DNA of 64,000 bases, taken from the NCBI GenBank assembly GCA_016801885.1, contig CM028895.1, positions 3,518,501 through 3,582,500 of the forward strand, written 5' to 3'. Numbering within the stretch: position 1 is the stretch's first letter; every line of letters starts with the position of its first letter. A program made the position numbers and the translations under genes. Source of the stretch: Toxotes chatareus (Eukaryota; Chordata; Actinopteri; Toxotidae). Shown here piece after piece: positions 1 through 43,700 of this stretch. Under the pieces are notes generated by a model that saw only the letters and a program-made list of their open reading frames with translations, did no database searches and was not told where the DNA came from.

Positions 1-195
1 TAAAACCAACTAGAAAAATAATTTACAAATTAGCAGCGTTGGATTACTGGGTAGTTAAAACTGCCACACATTTCCCCTATGGTCACACCAAACCCCATTC
101 AAAAATCATGACATTTTACTGCATTTAGATGTCAGTGTGATTTTAGCCTAACAGCAATGTCAACACAGGAAACTACACTGTAGCAAGTGACTTAC

Positions 196-527
196 AGTGT
201 CATTCTGGGGCTCCACTTAACCTCAACACCGCTGAGTTTCCCCCAGAAGAACATGTCATTGAACTCCAGAAACATGGCTCTGACATCGGGACTGGGGTCC
301 AGCATCTCCCAGGACTCGTCCACGATGGACAGCGGCCTCTCGGGCTGAGCAGCCGGCTTCCAGTAGGGAACAACACTGTCACTTTCAGCTGCTACATCCA
401 CTTTTCGTTTCTTGCTGCTTTGTTCGAAGCCGCCATCCTCAAAACGGTTGGATGAAAATAACGAGGACCCGAATTCGGTGTCAAACTGCTCCTGTAGCTG
501 AACGGCGAGCAGAAAATCCTCATCCAT
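196..527 (-). CDS. sprtn: SPRTN first coding exon (partial gene, runs off left edge)
   Basis: This is the first coding exon of the SprT-like zinc metalloprotease that cleaves DNA-protein crosslinks at replication forks. The start codon is at 527 on the minus strand. The exon ends at 196 with a GTAAGT donor and leaves a phase-2 codon, so 110 codons are visible. The family match rests on the segment after residue 65 (SIVDESWEMLDPSPDVRAMF, then EFNDMFFWGKLSGVEVKW and RMTL), which aligns with the start of human SPRTN. The catalytic HExxH motif would be in the next exon, outside the window. Compared with human, about 40 extra residues lie between the N-terminal helix and SIVDESW, including a basic SKKRKVD stretch that resembles a nuclear localisation signal. 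The gene is divergent from exoc8, as in human. Confidence 0.93.
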
Positions 528-1579
528 TACAACAGAGGGAAATATCTCAAGGTAGCCGGCCTGAAGTACCTTCTGTCAGATATACGATCTGTAGAAATAC
601 TTCGATTTTATATCACGATTTCACAGAAAAATGCAGCATTGTTTTAATGACAGGCGAAGATGTTTGCTAACTGTCGTCAAACCTTCTTCTTCTACTACTT
701 TTTGTTTGATTGGCGGTTTGCAAACCAGATTGCGCGCTAATTACCGCCACCTACCGGACTGAACAGTTCTTCTGTCTAGTTGGCGACAATACAACCTATT
801 TCCGTTAAGGACTTCAAAACAAACCTGTTAGAGAAATCACATTTTCAAAAACTACGAGCTACCAAGCTTTTTGGCTTGTGTGACCTCTTACAGTGTCTAG
901 TTTGTGGCTCCTTGTCAAGTTTCAGATGAATGTGGGCCGATATCAGCTTCACCAAAGAGATATTTTCCCTCTAAACTTGTCAAATAGTTTCCTCTAAATT
1001 ACGATTTAAATCATGGGGCAAATGTATCTAATACTCCCAGATATTAATAATCATTATTTGTACATAATATACACATTTGTGCAACATTGTGCTCTTGCTA
1101 TGAAACCTTTACGCAGTTTCCGCTACAGGACGGAATAATTCTCGCGCACTTGACAAAACGGTCGCGCTGTATAAAAGTAAACCAAGGAATGCTGGGATAC
1201 GTAGTCTTTATTTAATCTCGTGGGTCAATCTAAAATCCACCCTTAGTTTTTCTGTTGTAATTTAGCGATTACATTCGTGAATACTAACAAGAAAATTTGT
1301 TATATATAGTGTATATTTTCAAGTGCTACAATCGAAGAACAATCTTAGCTTGTATGAAGGGACATGTCTTATTTACAAATTATTGTTTTCACGCGATTTG
1401 TTGACCATCTTTTTTTCTTGAATCCCGTGACGTTTCAGGGTGTGAGCCAGTTTACAACTTCCTGTTTGGGTTGCAAGCGGATATGAGCCGAGGAGTTTCG
1501 ATGAGCTGCTCCTGTGTCCGTTTTTATCATTAACCTGACAAAATTTGGTCTTGCTAAGTGAACACACACACGACAGAAA
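528..1579. promoter_or_regulatory. Divergent sprtn/exoc8 promoter region
   Basis: This 1.05 kb gap separates the two start codons. An inverted CCAAT-type element (GATTGGCGG, 708-716) lies about 180 nt upstream of the sprtn start and reads as CCGCCAATC in sprtn's direction. Near exoc8 there is a CpG-containing stretch (1140-1168, with TCTCGCGCA), a TATAAAAG at 1170-1177, and a ZNF143/Staf-like site at 1187-1205. The rest is AT-rich with no ORF worth calling. Transcription start sites cannot be fixed from sequence alone. Confidence 0.55.
1187..1205 (-). promoter_or_regulatory. ZNF143/Staf (SBS)-like binding site
   Basis: The minus strand reads ACTACGTATCCCAGCATTC, close to the ZNF143/THAP11 consensus ACTACAATTCCCAGCATGC: the ACTAC and CCCAGCAT cores are intact and the mismatches lie in the spacer and at the last positions. 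ZNF143 sites are common in divergent housekeeping promoters. It lies 10 nt downstream of a TATAAAAG on the plus strand and about 375 nt upstream of the exoc8 start. Confidence 0.6.
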
Positions 1580-4307
1580 ATGTCGGAAACGGGAAACCGA
1601 CTGCGGAAACTGCTCGAGTCCCCTAATTTCGACCCGCAAAATTACGTCAAGCAGCTGTCCCAGCAGTCCGACGGCGACAGAGATTTGCAGGAGCATCGTC
1701 AAAAAATCCAAAACTTGGCCGACGAGACGGCCCAAAACCTGAAGAAAAATGTCTACAAGAACTACAGACAGTTCATCGAAACGGCCAAAGAGATTTCCTA
1801 CCTGGAGAGTGAAATGTACCAGCTGAGCCACATCCTCACAGAGCAGAAGAGCATCATGGAGAGCATCACTCAGGCCCTGCTGTCCACTGATAAGGATGAG
1901 ACCTCCAAAGAGATGCAGGCTGCTTTCCCCAAAGAAACAGAGGAGTTGAAGCAGAGGACGCTCACCTCGCTGCTGGAGAAGGTGGAGGGGGGTAAAAACA
2001 TCATGGACACCCCGGGGAGACACCTTGTATACAATGGAGATCTTGTTGAGTTTGATGTGGACAACATGTCCCCCATCCAGAAGGTGCACGCCTTCCTCAT
2101 GAATGACTGCCTGTTAATCGCCACTTGGCTGCCAAACCGTAGAGGCACTGTGAAGTATAAATACAATGCCCTGTACGACCTGGAGAGCTTTGCAGTGGTC
2201 AACGTGAAAGACAACCCTCCCATGAAGGACATGTTCAAGATCCTCATGTTCCCAGACAGTCGCATCTTCCAGGCAGAGAACAGCAAAATCAAGAAGGAGT
2301 GGCTGGAGATCCTGGACGAAACCAAAAAGAACAAAGTCACCAAGGACAGGCACAAGAAAGAGGAGGAGCCGCCTACTTCCCCTGTAAGAGCGGAAGTGTC
2401 CACCAATCCTTTTGATGAGGATGATGATGATGAGCCAGCTGATGCCGAAGAACGTGTGAACCTCAGCCTTGAGTGGATTCAGGAGCTGCCAGAGGATCTG
2501 GACGTCTGCATTGCCCAGAGAGACTTCGAGGGCGCTGTGGACCTGCTGGACAAGCTCAATGAGTATCTCAAAGACCAGCCGGTCACCCAGAAAGTCAAAG
2601 AGCTCAGGTCGAAGGTGGATGAGCGTGTACGGCAGCTGACAGAGGTGCTGGTGTTCGAGCTGTCTCCAGATCGCTCGCTTCGTGGAGGACCTAAAGCCAC
2701 CCGGCGGGCTGTGTCCCAGCTGATCAGACTAGGTCCTGCTTTGTTTTTGATCACGTCACACCTCCACAAAAAGTCGTCTGAATTCACTCTGCTTCATATT
2801 TGCACAGTTCAGTGTGGGAGCTGCCCAGTTGTAGTTAAAGGGCACCATGACAGCAGTTGTTGAGGGAGTGGAGGGTTACTCATTCACTGCCCTCTGCCAA
2901 AATTCTGCAAAAAGACAGTGCAAACATTTTTGTTCAATCATAGACTGTAAACGCCTTCTCATGTCATTAAACTGCCAGAAAAAAAAAAAAAAAGACATCA
3001 CTTTTGTATCGTCAGTCATAGCTGTAACAGTGACAACAGATTAAAACGTCAAAATCTAGAATTACAGCATAAATATTTTGTTGTCTTCTGTGTCGCAGGC
3101 CAGTCTACGAAGGCCTGTGAGCTGTTTCTGAAGAACCGCGCTGCTGCCGTGCAGACAGCTATACGGCAGCTTCGCATTGAAGGAGCCACGCTGCTCTACA
3201 TCCACAAACTCTGCAACATCTTCTTCACCAGCTTGCTGGAGACGGCCAAGGAGTTTGAAATGGATTTTGCGGGAAACACCGGGTGTTACTCTGCCTTTGT
3301 GGTCTGGTCCAAATCAGCCATGAGGATGTTTGTGGATGCCTTCAGCAAACAGGTAGGAAGAGGAGAAGATGTAGAAGATCCAGTTAGAGTCTGGGTTTTT
3401 GAAGGCCAGGAAACATAAAAACTGCCAACTAAACATCAATTAACTGAAAATCAGAGGTGGAATCTGAGCTTGAATTCTATTATATGCACAGAACACGCTT
3501 TTATCCTACAGATACTACGACAAAAAGGATCCTGAACTGTGATGTTTTTGTCTTAATCAGGTGTTTGACAGTAAGGAGAGCCTGTCGACAGCAGCAGAGT
3601 GTGTTAAAGTGGCTAAAGAACATTGTCAGCAGCTGACTGAGATCGGCCTGGACCTGACCTTCACCCTGCAGTCCCTGCTGGTCAAAGACATCAAAGCAGC
3701 CCTGCAGAGCTACAAGGACATCATCATCGAAGCCACCAAGCACCGAAACTCAGAGGAGATGTGGAGGAGGATGAACCTCATGACCCCCGAGGCTCTGGCC
3801 AAACTCAAGGTGCAGTTGGCTTCTGTTTGTCATGTTTTGTCATGTAGTGTTTCCACTACTGCGATTCAGTAGACCGTATTTTTGTCTTTTTCTCCGCAGG
3901 ACGAGATGCGCAGCTGTGGCATGGGCAGTTTCGAGCAGTACACTGGTGATGACTGCTGGGTGAACCTGAGCTACACCATTGTGGCCTTCACAAAGCAAAT
4001 GATGAGCTTCTTGGAGGAAGGCCTGAAACTCTACTTCCCTGAGCTGCACATGGTGCTGCTGGAGAGTCTGAGGGAGATCATCCTGGTGGCTGTCCAGCAC
4101 GTGGACTACAGCCTCCGCTGTGAGCAGGATCCTGAGAAGAAGGCCTTCATCATGCAGAACGCCACCTTCCTCCACGATACTGTGCTTCCTGTTGTGGAGC
4201 GGAGGTTTGAGGAGGGTGTGGGCAAGCCGGCCAAACAACTGCAGGACCTGAGGAAGAGCACCAGGCCGGTTCGAATCAATCCGGAGAGCACCACATCTGT
4301 GGTCTGA
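1580..4307 (+). CDS. exoc8: Exocyst complex component 8 (Exo84), four coding exons, 687 aa
   Basis: Subunit of the exocyst, the eight-protein complex that tethers post-Golgi vesicles to the plasma membrane; EXOC8 also binds Ral GTPase through its PH domain. Coding exons are 1580-2732, 3099-3352, 3561-3809 and 3900-4307, with GT-AG introns in phases 1, 0, 0; the stop is TGA at 4305. The start sits in a good Kozak context (GAAAATGT) and the N-terminus MSETGNRLRKLLESPNF is family-typical. Residues 35-115 form the coiled Vps51/Exo84 region, about 147-250 the PH domain, about 251-290 an acidic linker (DEDDDDEPADAEE), and 295-687 the Exo84 C-terminal helical repeats ending NPESTTSVV. Human EXOC8 is about 725 aa and encoded by one exon, so the introns here are notable. 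Reading through intron 1 would give a truncated protein ending at 2863. Identification is secure. Confidence 0.96.
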
Positions 4308-4341
4308 GACTGAGACGAACTTCTTTAAGGTGTGAAACTGC

Positions 4342-4917
4342 AATAAAGGATGGTGAACAAAACACTTACATGTTCTGTTACCTAATGTCCTGGCAATTTC
4401 AAGTCCTGTTTTAGAAAGGACTGTTAGACATTGGTTGTTTTGAGACTGCAGGACAGGACAGATGCATCATGGAGAACAGTCGCATTAACATTAGAAAAAA
4501 AAAGATTGGTATATGGAAAAAGCTACTTTGCACCTGAATTTGCTCTGACTCTCAAAGAAAATACTTATTGATTGGTTCATACTGATGAGAAATGATCTGT
4601 ATGTTAATTTTCTGATCATATTGGCAATGTTATGTGCAGCTTTGGGCACACGTGTAACTTTCTCTGAAATCTGATAACAGTTGATTACAGACATTGGCAG
4701 AAATCTTTACTGGGTATCTGTGCACTCACCAGGAAAAGGTAATAAATTGTCTTTGATTTTCAGGCTACTTGAGCCTTAACAGACACTAAAGAGTATTCTA
4801 GTTCACTAGGACTGATTAAAAGGGATGACTGAAGAGAAAATGCACTGGTAAATGTTTGTTGTTATAATAGTCAAAATTTACAAGTTTGTGTTTGTATAAC
4901 ACATGAAATGTAATAAA
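4342..4917 (+). terminator. exoc8 3' UTR with two poly(A) signals
   Basis: Canonical AATAAA hexamers lie at 4342-4347 (35 nt after the stop) and at 4912-4917. The first would give a very short 3' UTR. The second gives about 630 nt and is followed by T/G-rich sequence (CTGTGTTTCTTCATTTG), which suits cleavage. Either or both could be used. Confidence 0.45.
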
Positions 4918-5255
4918 GACCACCATGTATAAATGCAATCTGTGTTTCTTCATTTGTTTAAGATATAATCACACTGAACAACAGAGCAGCTGTTTCCACA
5001 GGATTACTTCTTAATGTCTGTGTTCTTTTTGTCTGCACTTCCACAATACAGCACACAGTTAAACAGCACGTCTCTGTGTCTCTACAAAATAAAAACACTA
5101 AAATTCACCAATGTACTGACAATTGTACTATAACAGTGTCAACAAATAATACCAAAATAATATAGTTAATTTCTTGATCCTTGTTTCATGGCTATATTGC
5201 CCTCTTGTGGCAGCTCAGGAGCAGGAAATAAAAAAATGAATAGGTTGATTTAGAT

Positions 5256-5431
5256 CAGGGGTGTCCAAACTGTTCCACAAAGGGCTGTGTGGCTGCAGGT
5301 TTTTGTTCCAACCAATGAAGAGCACACAGTTTGACCAATCAGCTGTCTGAAGACTGAGATCAGTTGATTAAATGAGTCAAGTCTGGTGTGCTGCTGCTTG
5401 GTTGGAACAAAAACCTGCAGCCACACGGCCC
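5256..5431. mobile_element. Non-autonomous hAT-type MITE, right end truncated
   Basis: The left end begins CAGGGGTGTCCAAACT, a terminus typical of hAT (Charlie-like) elements. A 33-nt arm at 5282-5314 (core GGCTGCAGGTTTTTGTTCC) is repeated in inverse orientation at 5399-5431 with one mismatch. The 85-nt middle has no ORF. The outer part of the right terminal repeat, expected to mirror TTCCACAAAG and CAGGGGTG, is missing: after GGCCC the sequence diverges. The element therefore looks right-truncated or recombined, and no target-site duplication can be assigned. Confidence 0.7.
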
Positions 5432-7919
5432 GAAACAAACCGAGACATTACCTCAACTGATCCAACAGAATGAGACAAAGGGGGAGACATATATACAGTT
5501 TGATCAGACCATTACTAACAAGAAGGGGAAAACAACATGGACCGTAACTAAAACTCAATACAAAGAAACACCACCCCCACCCCCCATGCTGATGCAGCTC
5601 ATCGTCCAGTTCATTTTTGGGCCTCTGTATTTAAAAAGAATCCACTGGCAACCAACTCTTTAGGGCAAACCAGGGAGGAGGACAGACACAGCAGACAAAG
5701 TAAGTCAAAGACAAAGACAAAGTATTTAATGTAACTTATCTAAACTGATACAATACACAATAATTTGACCATCATGCCTTGCAGCTGTTGCTGTCTTACA
5801 ATTGGAAAAAAAGCCACTTTGTGTTATTGAAACACGGGAACAGTTGCTTCTCTCTCTCTGTGTAAAACATTTCCCAGCAGCGACAGGCCTGAAGATGCAG
5901 ATATTTTTAGACCCCGTTCATGATTCAACACGATTGTTCTCTCTGCTTCACAGCTCATCTCATTATAATCACTGATGTGATCGAGGGCTGGAGGAAAGCC
6001 TCCGGTGAAGTTATCAGCTTATCCTCGGAGAAGAAGCATCAGGCTGGGGGGATTATTCGAGAGGAATTCATTCACTCGACACGCCACAGGAAAGTACAGT
6101 AAATATGTCACATGATGAACAGATGGTAGTGTTTGGTTCACATTTGCACAGTTCTACATATTTACAGTTTAGATAAGGCTGATATAACCTGTCAGGCAAA
6201 CATTTTCATGTTAACCGTGGGTCAAATGAATATGTGCAACATGTGTATGAAAGTGGTCACTGATAGTGAAGATGTCTTCAAATTGATACTAACGTTGCTT
6301 CATTCACCATAACAACTTTTTTACGGTGATAAAATGAACACTGTGTTGACGGCTTGTTCAATTTTCCCCAAGAGGTCAAAAAATAAATCGACACTGCTTC
6401 AGAGACTTTGAACGTTTCTCAGTGTGGTGCCATCTGGTGGTTGTATTAAGAAAATAATTTAACTGAACTACTTCTACTATCTAGAGTAATTTGAAAAGCA
6501 TCAATATCATGAGAAATTCTACATGTGATAACTTCAGTAATTTATAAATTACCAGCTGACTTTTTAATGCATTTGAATCATATGGCCACCAACGTGTGGC
6601 TGATAATGTTGAGCCTGTTCAGTCTGTCTGTCCTCGATCTCTCCTTTGGGCAACTGACTGCACTTTTGACATGAAATGGAAGAAAGTACAAAAAAAAGTG
6701 TAACCTGATTTTCAGCATAGTGTATGCAAAAATAACCCAAAATATCTTTGACTCTGACTGTGATTTTGAGAGCAGAGTACGGCTGGGTTATTTGGATTGA
6801 TTGCTACACTTTCCAAAGCCATTTAGACATCTGCATCACTGTCAGAGTGACAATTTAACTTGAGCTTTCATCTCTGGCTCTCACGCTGTGCAGTGTTACA
6901 GTAATTTGAAGCCCTGTCATTAAATGTTTTATGAGTACATGTCCTCAAAATGATTTTAAAAAAGAGAAACCTCAGTACTTACTTGTAAAAAAAAAAAAAA
7001 AAAAAAAAAATTGCAGTTAAAGGTTAAGTTAGGTAATGAAAGTTACTGGAAGAAGTGTAAGTTTGCATGTTTGTGCGTAGGTGGTCTGTCTATATCTTTG
7101 CATTATGATGGGTGTGTAGATATTCACTCTCCTTTTGCCACAGTACAGATCTAAATTCCAGCTAATGAGAAGCTAACAGGGCTAATAAATGGAAAGATGT
7201 CCCAGTGGGTGGGATTAATGCTGCACCCTGAGGGACATCAGTCATGGCCGCTGTCTGGTTAATTAAATGTTTAACTAACACAGTGGGTTAATGTCAAACA
7301 GCACAAAGGTTACTGGATCGAACTGGCTTCACATGGTCTCCTGTGTGTTTTGAGCATCTTTAGCTTCTCAACTTCTCCACTACATTTACCTGCCAGCCAC
7401 AGTTACTAGTTAGCCTACTTTATGATTGTTTTCATTATTCAAAACATCTGATTTTACTGAACACATGATTTGGCATGCAGTATTTTTATACTGTGGTATT
7501 AGTACTTAGACTTAAGGAAAAGGATCTGAATACGTCTCCCATCACTGCAGGTTTTCTTTTCCTTCTGTATATGCTTTAGTCATGTACATGCCGTTTTATT
7601 TATTTGTTTATTTATAATTTGAGTTTTGTTTTTTAGAATATGGGGAAGTTTTTTTTTCTAAAATTTAAAAAAAAAAAAACTTAATTGTTGTGGGTGTTTT
7701 ATGGGCTGATAACAGTATTTCTAGACTCAATAACTTTAAATACAACAATTAAGAAATTAACATAAGTAAACAAAGGCTCCCAAAGTATTTTATTCCTGGC
7801 AGTATGCACGCCTCAGAACAACATTACATAAAGTGTAATATTAATAAAATAAAAGTAATTATAAAGATAGGATAGACTGCTACGACCCTGTTGACACGTC
7901 CTGACGGTCTGAGAGATCT

Positions 7920-8083
7920 GTGGCGTTTCAGAGCCTTTAAATTAACCCGATCACTCAAACCACAATCCCCGCCCCATGCCGCGTCTGCGCAGAGCGGCGC
8001 AGGGAGCTGTCCGTGTCCGTGGGTGCTGGAGTGTTTTCATTGAAGCAGCTTCTTCCTCCGGTCCACCGACACAGACGGGAGCG
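7920..8083 (+). promoter_or_regulatory. trim67 proximal promoter / 5' UTR
   Basis: The sequence changes from AT-rich to GC-rich, with an SP1-type box (CCCCGCCCC, 7967-7975) and an NRF1-like half site (CTGCGCAGAGCG, 7983-7994). There is no TATA box. An in-frame upstream ATG at 7976 has a poor context (CCCCATGC) and adds 36 residues unlike the family; the conserved MEEELKCPVCGS start at 8084 (GCGATGG) is preferred. Confidence 0.5.
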
Positions 8084-40703
<32,620 letters not shown>

Positions 40704-43700
40704 GAGCTCCTTCCTCTCTCTGAGCGTGCCCTGGATACAAACAAACGATGTCATATGCAGCCTCAGTTTGCTCCCACGTGGACCTTTTTCCAGCAGCGTG
40801 AGACGTGGCTTAGTCCTCTCCCATCCTTCTCAAGGTGCCCTTTATCTTGGATGCACTTCAGTGTGAAACCCTGAAATTTGGGACGAAGGAATAAATTAGA
40901 GTTATTATTGGCTATAAACACAATGACTGAAGCTTGTGGATGTTAGTACAGATATGACTGGAGTTACTGTAGATGGCCATATTTTTTTCATATCCTAAAG
41001 TTTTGCCCTGTGTATCCTCCCGGATACTAACATCACCTATGATATTATTCCAGCTTGTACCATTCCAGTAATTTCACTAAGAAGGAAAATACAGTCTGAA
41101 ATTTATCCTCAAGGCCTGAGACCAAACTTATCAACCATCTCACTCCGACCGAATTAACGGTGACGACATCGACACTGTGCAGTAAAATGATTTTGTGCTA
41201 AAAATCGTGAAAAGCGATTGTAAGATATACCGTCAGTAAATTACAGCTCCATTTTATGAAACTACAGCAACATGGTGCTTTCAGGGGCCGAAACAAACGT
41301 GAGAGAGAAATGATTTAACAGTGTTTATTGTTGCTCTGCTTCTCTCACAGGTGTGTTTACAGTTTGCAAGCTAAAACTAGATGAAGAGGGTCTTTTGTAG
41401 GGGTTGTGGTGGCACCGTGGGTTGTTTCGCTCATGAAATATGTAAAAGCTACACCTTCACTGCACACTTTCATCCTAGCTGTGTCTCCAACAGCGCTGCC
41501 GTCTCCGTTTTCTGTTTTTCCTTCTTGGTTAGAGTTTAATGGAGAAATGATTAATCTGTTGGTAGGAACCTGACATAAAGAACATGTCAGGTAAACGCTC
41601 TCCTCATGATGAGTTCTGTCTCATTTGGTGCTGTTGTCAGTAAGGTTTACTCACTGAGCTGGGAAGGATTGGCTTTTATTCCATTTCATCTTCAGCAATT
41701 TGAATAAACAGTGTAGAGAGCCTGGGTGTGGCCATTTAAAATTAAATATTTAATTTAATTGCTTTTTTTTTTTGGGACAAACTTTTACCGACGGCTGCAT
41801 CTCGATTGGGGGCAAGCTGGGTTATTTTCAATTAGCATTTCATAGCTTTACAAGGGTTACACAAAGCAGCTTTTAGGTGAGGCCACAGGTTAAAATATCC
41901 CTATAGCTTTTAATATATTTTGGGAATATGTGTTAATTTGGCTGACTGTGGAAAAAAAACTGTATGCAAACAAATTGTACCTTGTCATGTTGAATTATTC
42001 AAAACGAAGGACCAGCCCTCTCCACTGTTGCTCTCCCTGACTCTATTCACACAGTCTCCCAAATAACTGTTTTCACCTTGAAGCATGAATGTCAAAAAAA
42101 TGCTGAAATGAAATGGAAATGAGCCTAATCTTACTTCTTTGTTTTATAAGGCCAATAGCTACTACAATACATCAGAAGTAGATGAGAAAAGTGTGGTTGT
42201 CTCATGGTAATTTCATGCTGTACTCATCTCTAAGTCTGTCTGCAGAGCTTCAGACACCTTCTTAAACTGTCGAACTGAAAATGATCTTGAAAAGTCACAT
42301 CAGGTAAAGCTACATATGCTGCTACATTTCTCATCAGGGACTGGATGCGGCAGCCTGTGACGCTTCAAAATTCAACCAAACCACTGTGACTGAGGATATT
42401 ATAGTATTGCTTTGACATACCTGCATACCCCTGTGTATTTTATCACTTATCTTAATGCAGCAGAGAACGGAGAAGTTACTTTTTCAATAGAAGTGAATTA
42501 ATCCTGAATTTTATTACAATATTGACATATTTCTATTCCCCATAATTATGAAAGTGTGTGTGTGAGAAAGAAGAGTCATTAGAAGTATAGACAGACCTAA
42601 TATGAAAGGAGTCATGTGCGTATGGGAATCCACAAACTGTAAATAGTGATGCATAAGTTATGATTACGATGTGTGGTATTAAGCATGGATTAAGCATCAA
42701 ACAAGTTTACAAAATATCTGAAGCCGTATTGTAAATAGTGTACTGTATTACTGTCTTTGCAGTGAGTGATGTTACAGCCAACTGCTATGACAGCTCGCCC
42801 CCTGCTGTTCAATAGTGGCAACAACAGGATTAAAGTATTTCTCATCTAATCCTGGTGTTACATATTAAGCCAACTGTGTTTTCATACCTTTAACGGCTGA
42901 CTTTTTTTTTTTTTTTTTTTAAATGTCAGCAAATGTGTTACGAGCTGTCAGAATTTCTCTCAAAGTGTTAGACCTCGTACTATAACTCATAATATTCAAA
43001 CATCCATTCAGGGACGTAAAATAGGACTCATTTACATTTTGAAAGTCTTTATGTTGGCAAATTATGATTATTATATCTCATCACAACTTAATTCAAACTT
43101 TGAATATACCATGTGACTGAACAGAAATACAGTACAACAGTGTAAGTATTTCTTACTGGAATTAATGTGGTCTATTTTCAATATAGCACCTATTTTAAAA
43201 TAATTTAATTATTAGTAGAGTTCTAGAGTAGTAAACCATGGAAATATCTGTAAATTGTGTTGTTTTTCTTACCATTTGTGGTTTCTTCTATTTAATGAAT
43301 GAGCTACTGCTACTGAAGAATAGCGACTGAGCCTTTTTGGGAAAGGGGGATGGGATCATATATTCATTTATGAATCATGGCTGTTACCTAGAATGTTAAA
43401 TCCATGGCACTTGCATCCTAGAATAGCAAACTGCAACTTAATTGGATTTTTGCAACTGGTGCTACGTTCAAGTTAGGTGGGAAAGATTTTCGTAAAGTGG
43501 CCCTAATCCATATTTTTATGATAACAATGGATCAAATGACTTTGTGTTATGTGAAAGAAGTGACCACAGAGTTTTCACTGTCCCCAAGAAGAAACACAGT
43601 TCATGCAGGTTTAATGAAACACTTCACTGCGTGGCTAAAAACAGATGAATTTAATAAAATCCAAATAAAAATAATTATATTTGAATATATTTTTCCGGCA

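Larger units (their letters stand above)
4918..8083. other. Intergenic region between exoc8 and trim67
   Basis: Apart from the MITE at 5256-5431, this is ordinary AT-rich DNA with poly(A) or A-rich runs at 6987-7010 and 7665-7679. A stretch around 5930-6080 is less AT-rich and has an open frame, but it resembles no family I know. The last 120 bp turn GC-rich and form the trim67 start region. Confidence 0.6.

Noticed and set aside
1373..2089. 238-aa antisense open frame
   Set aside because: Lies opposite exoc8 exon 1, which has strong family identity; the antisense product resembles nothing and mirrors sense codon bias.
7976..8083. In-frame upstream ATG extending TRIM67 by 36 residues
   Set aside because: Poor start context and no similarity to family N-termini; the conserved start is MEEELKCPVCGS at 8084.
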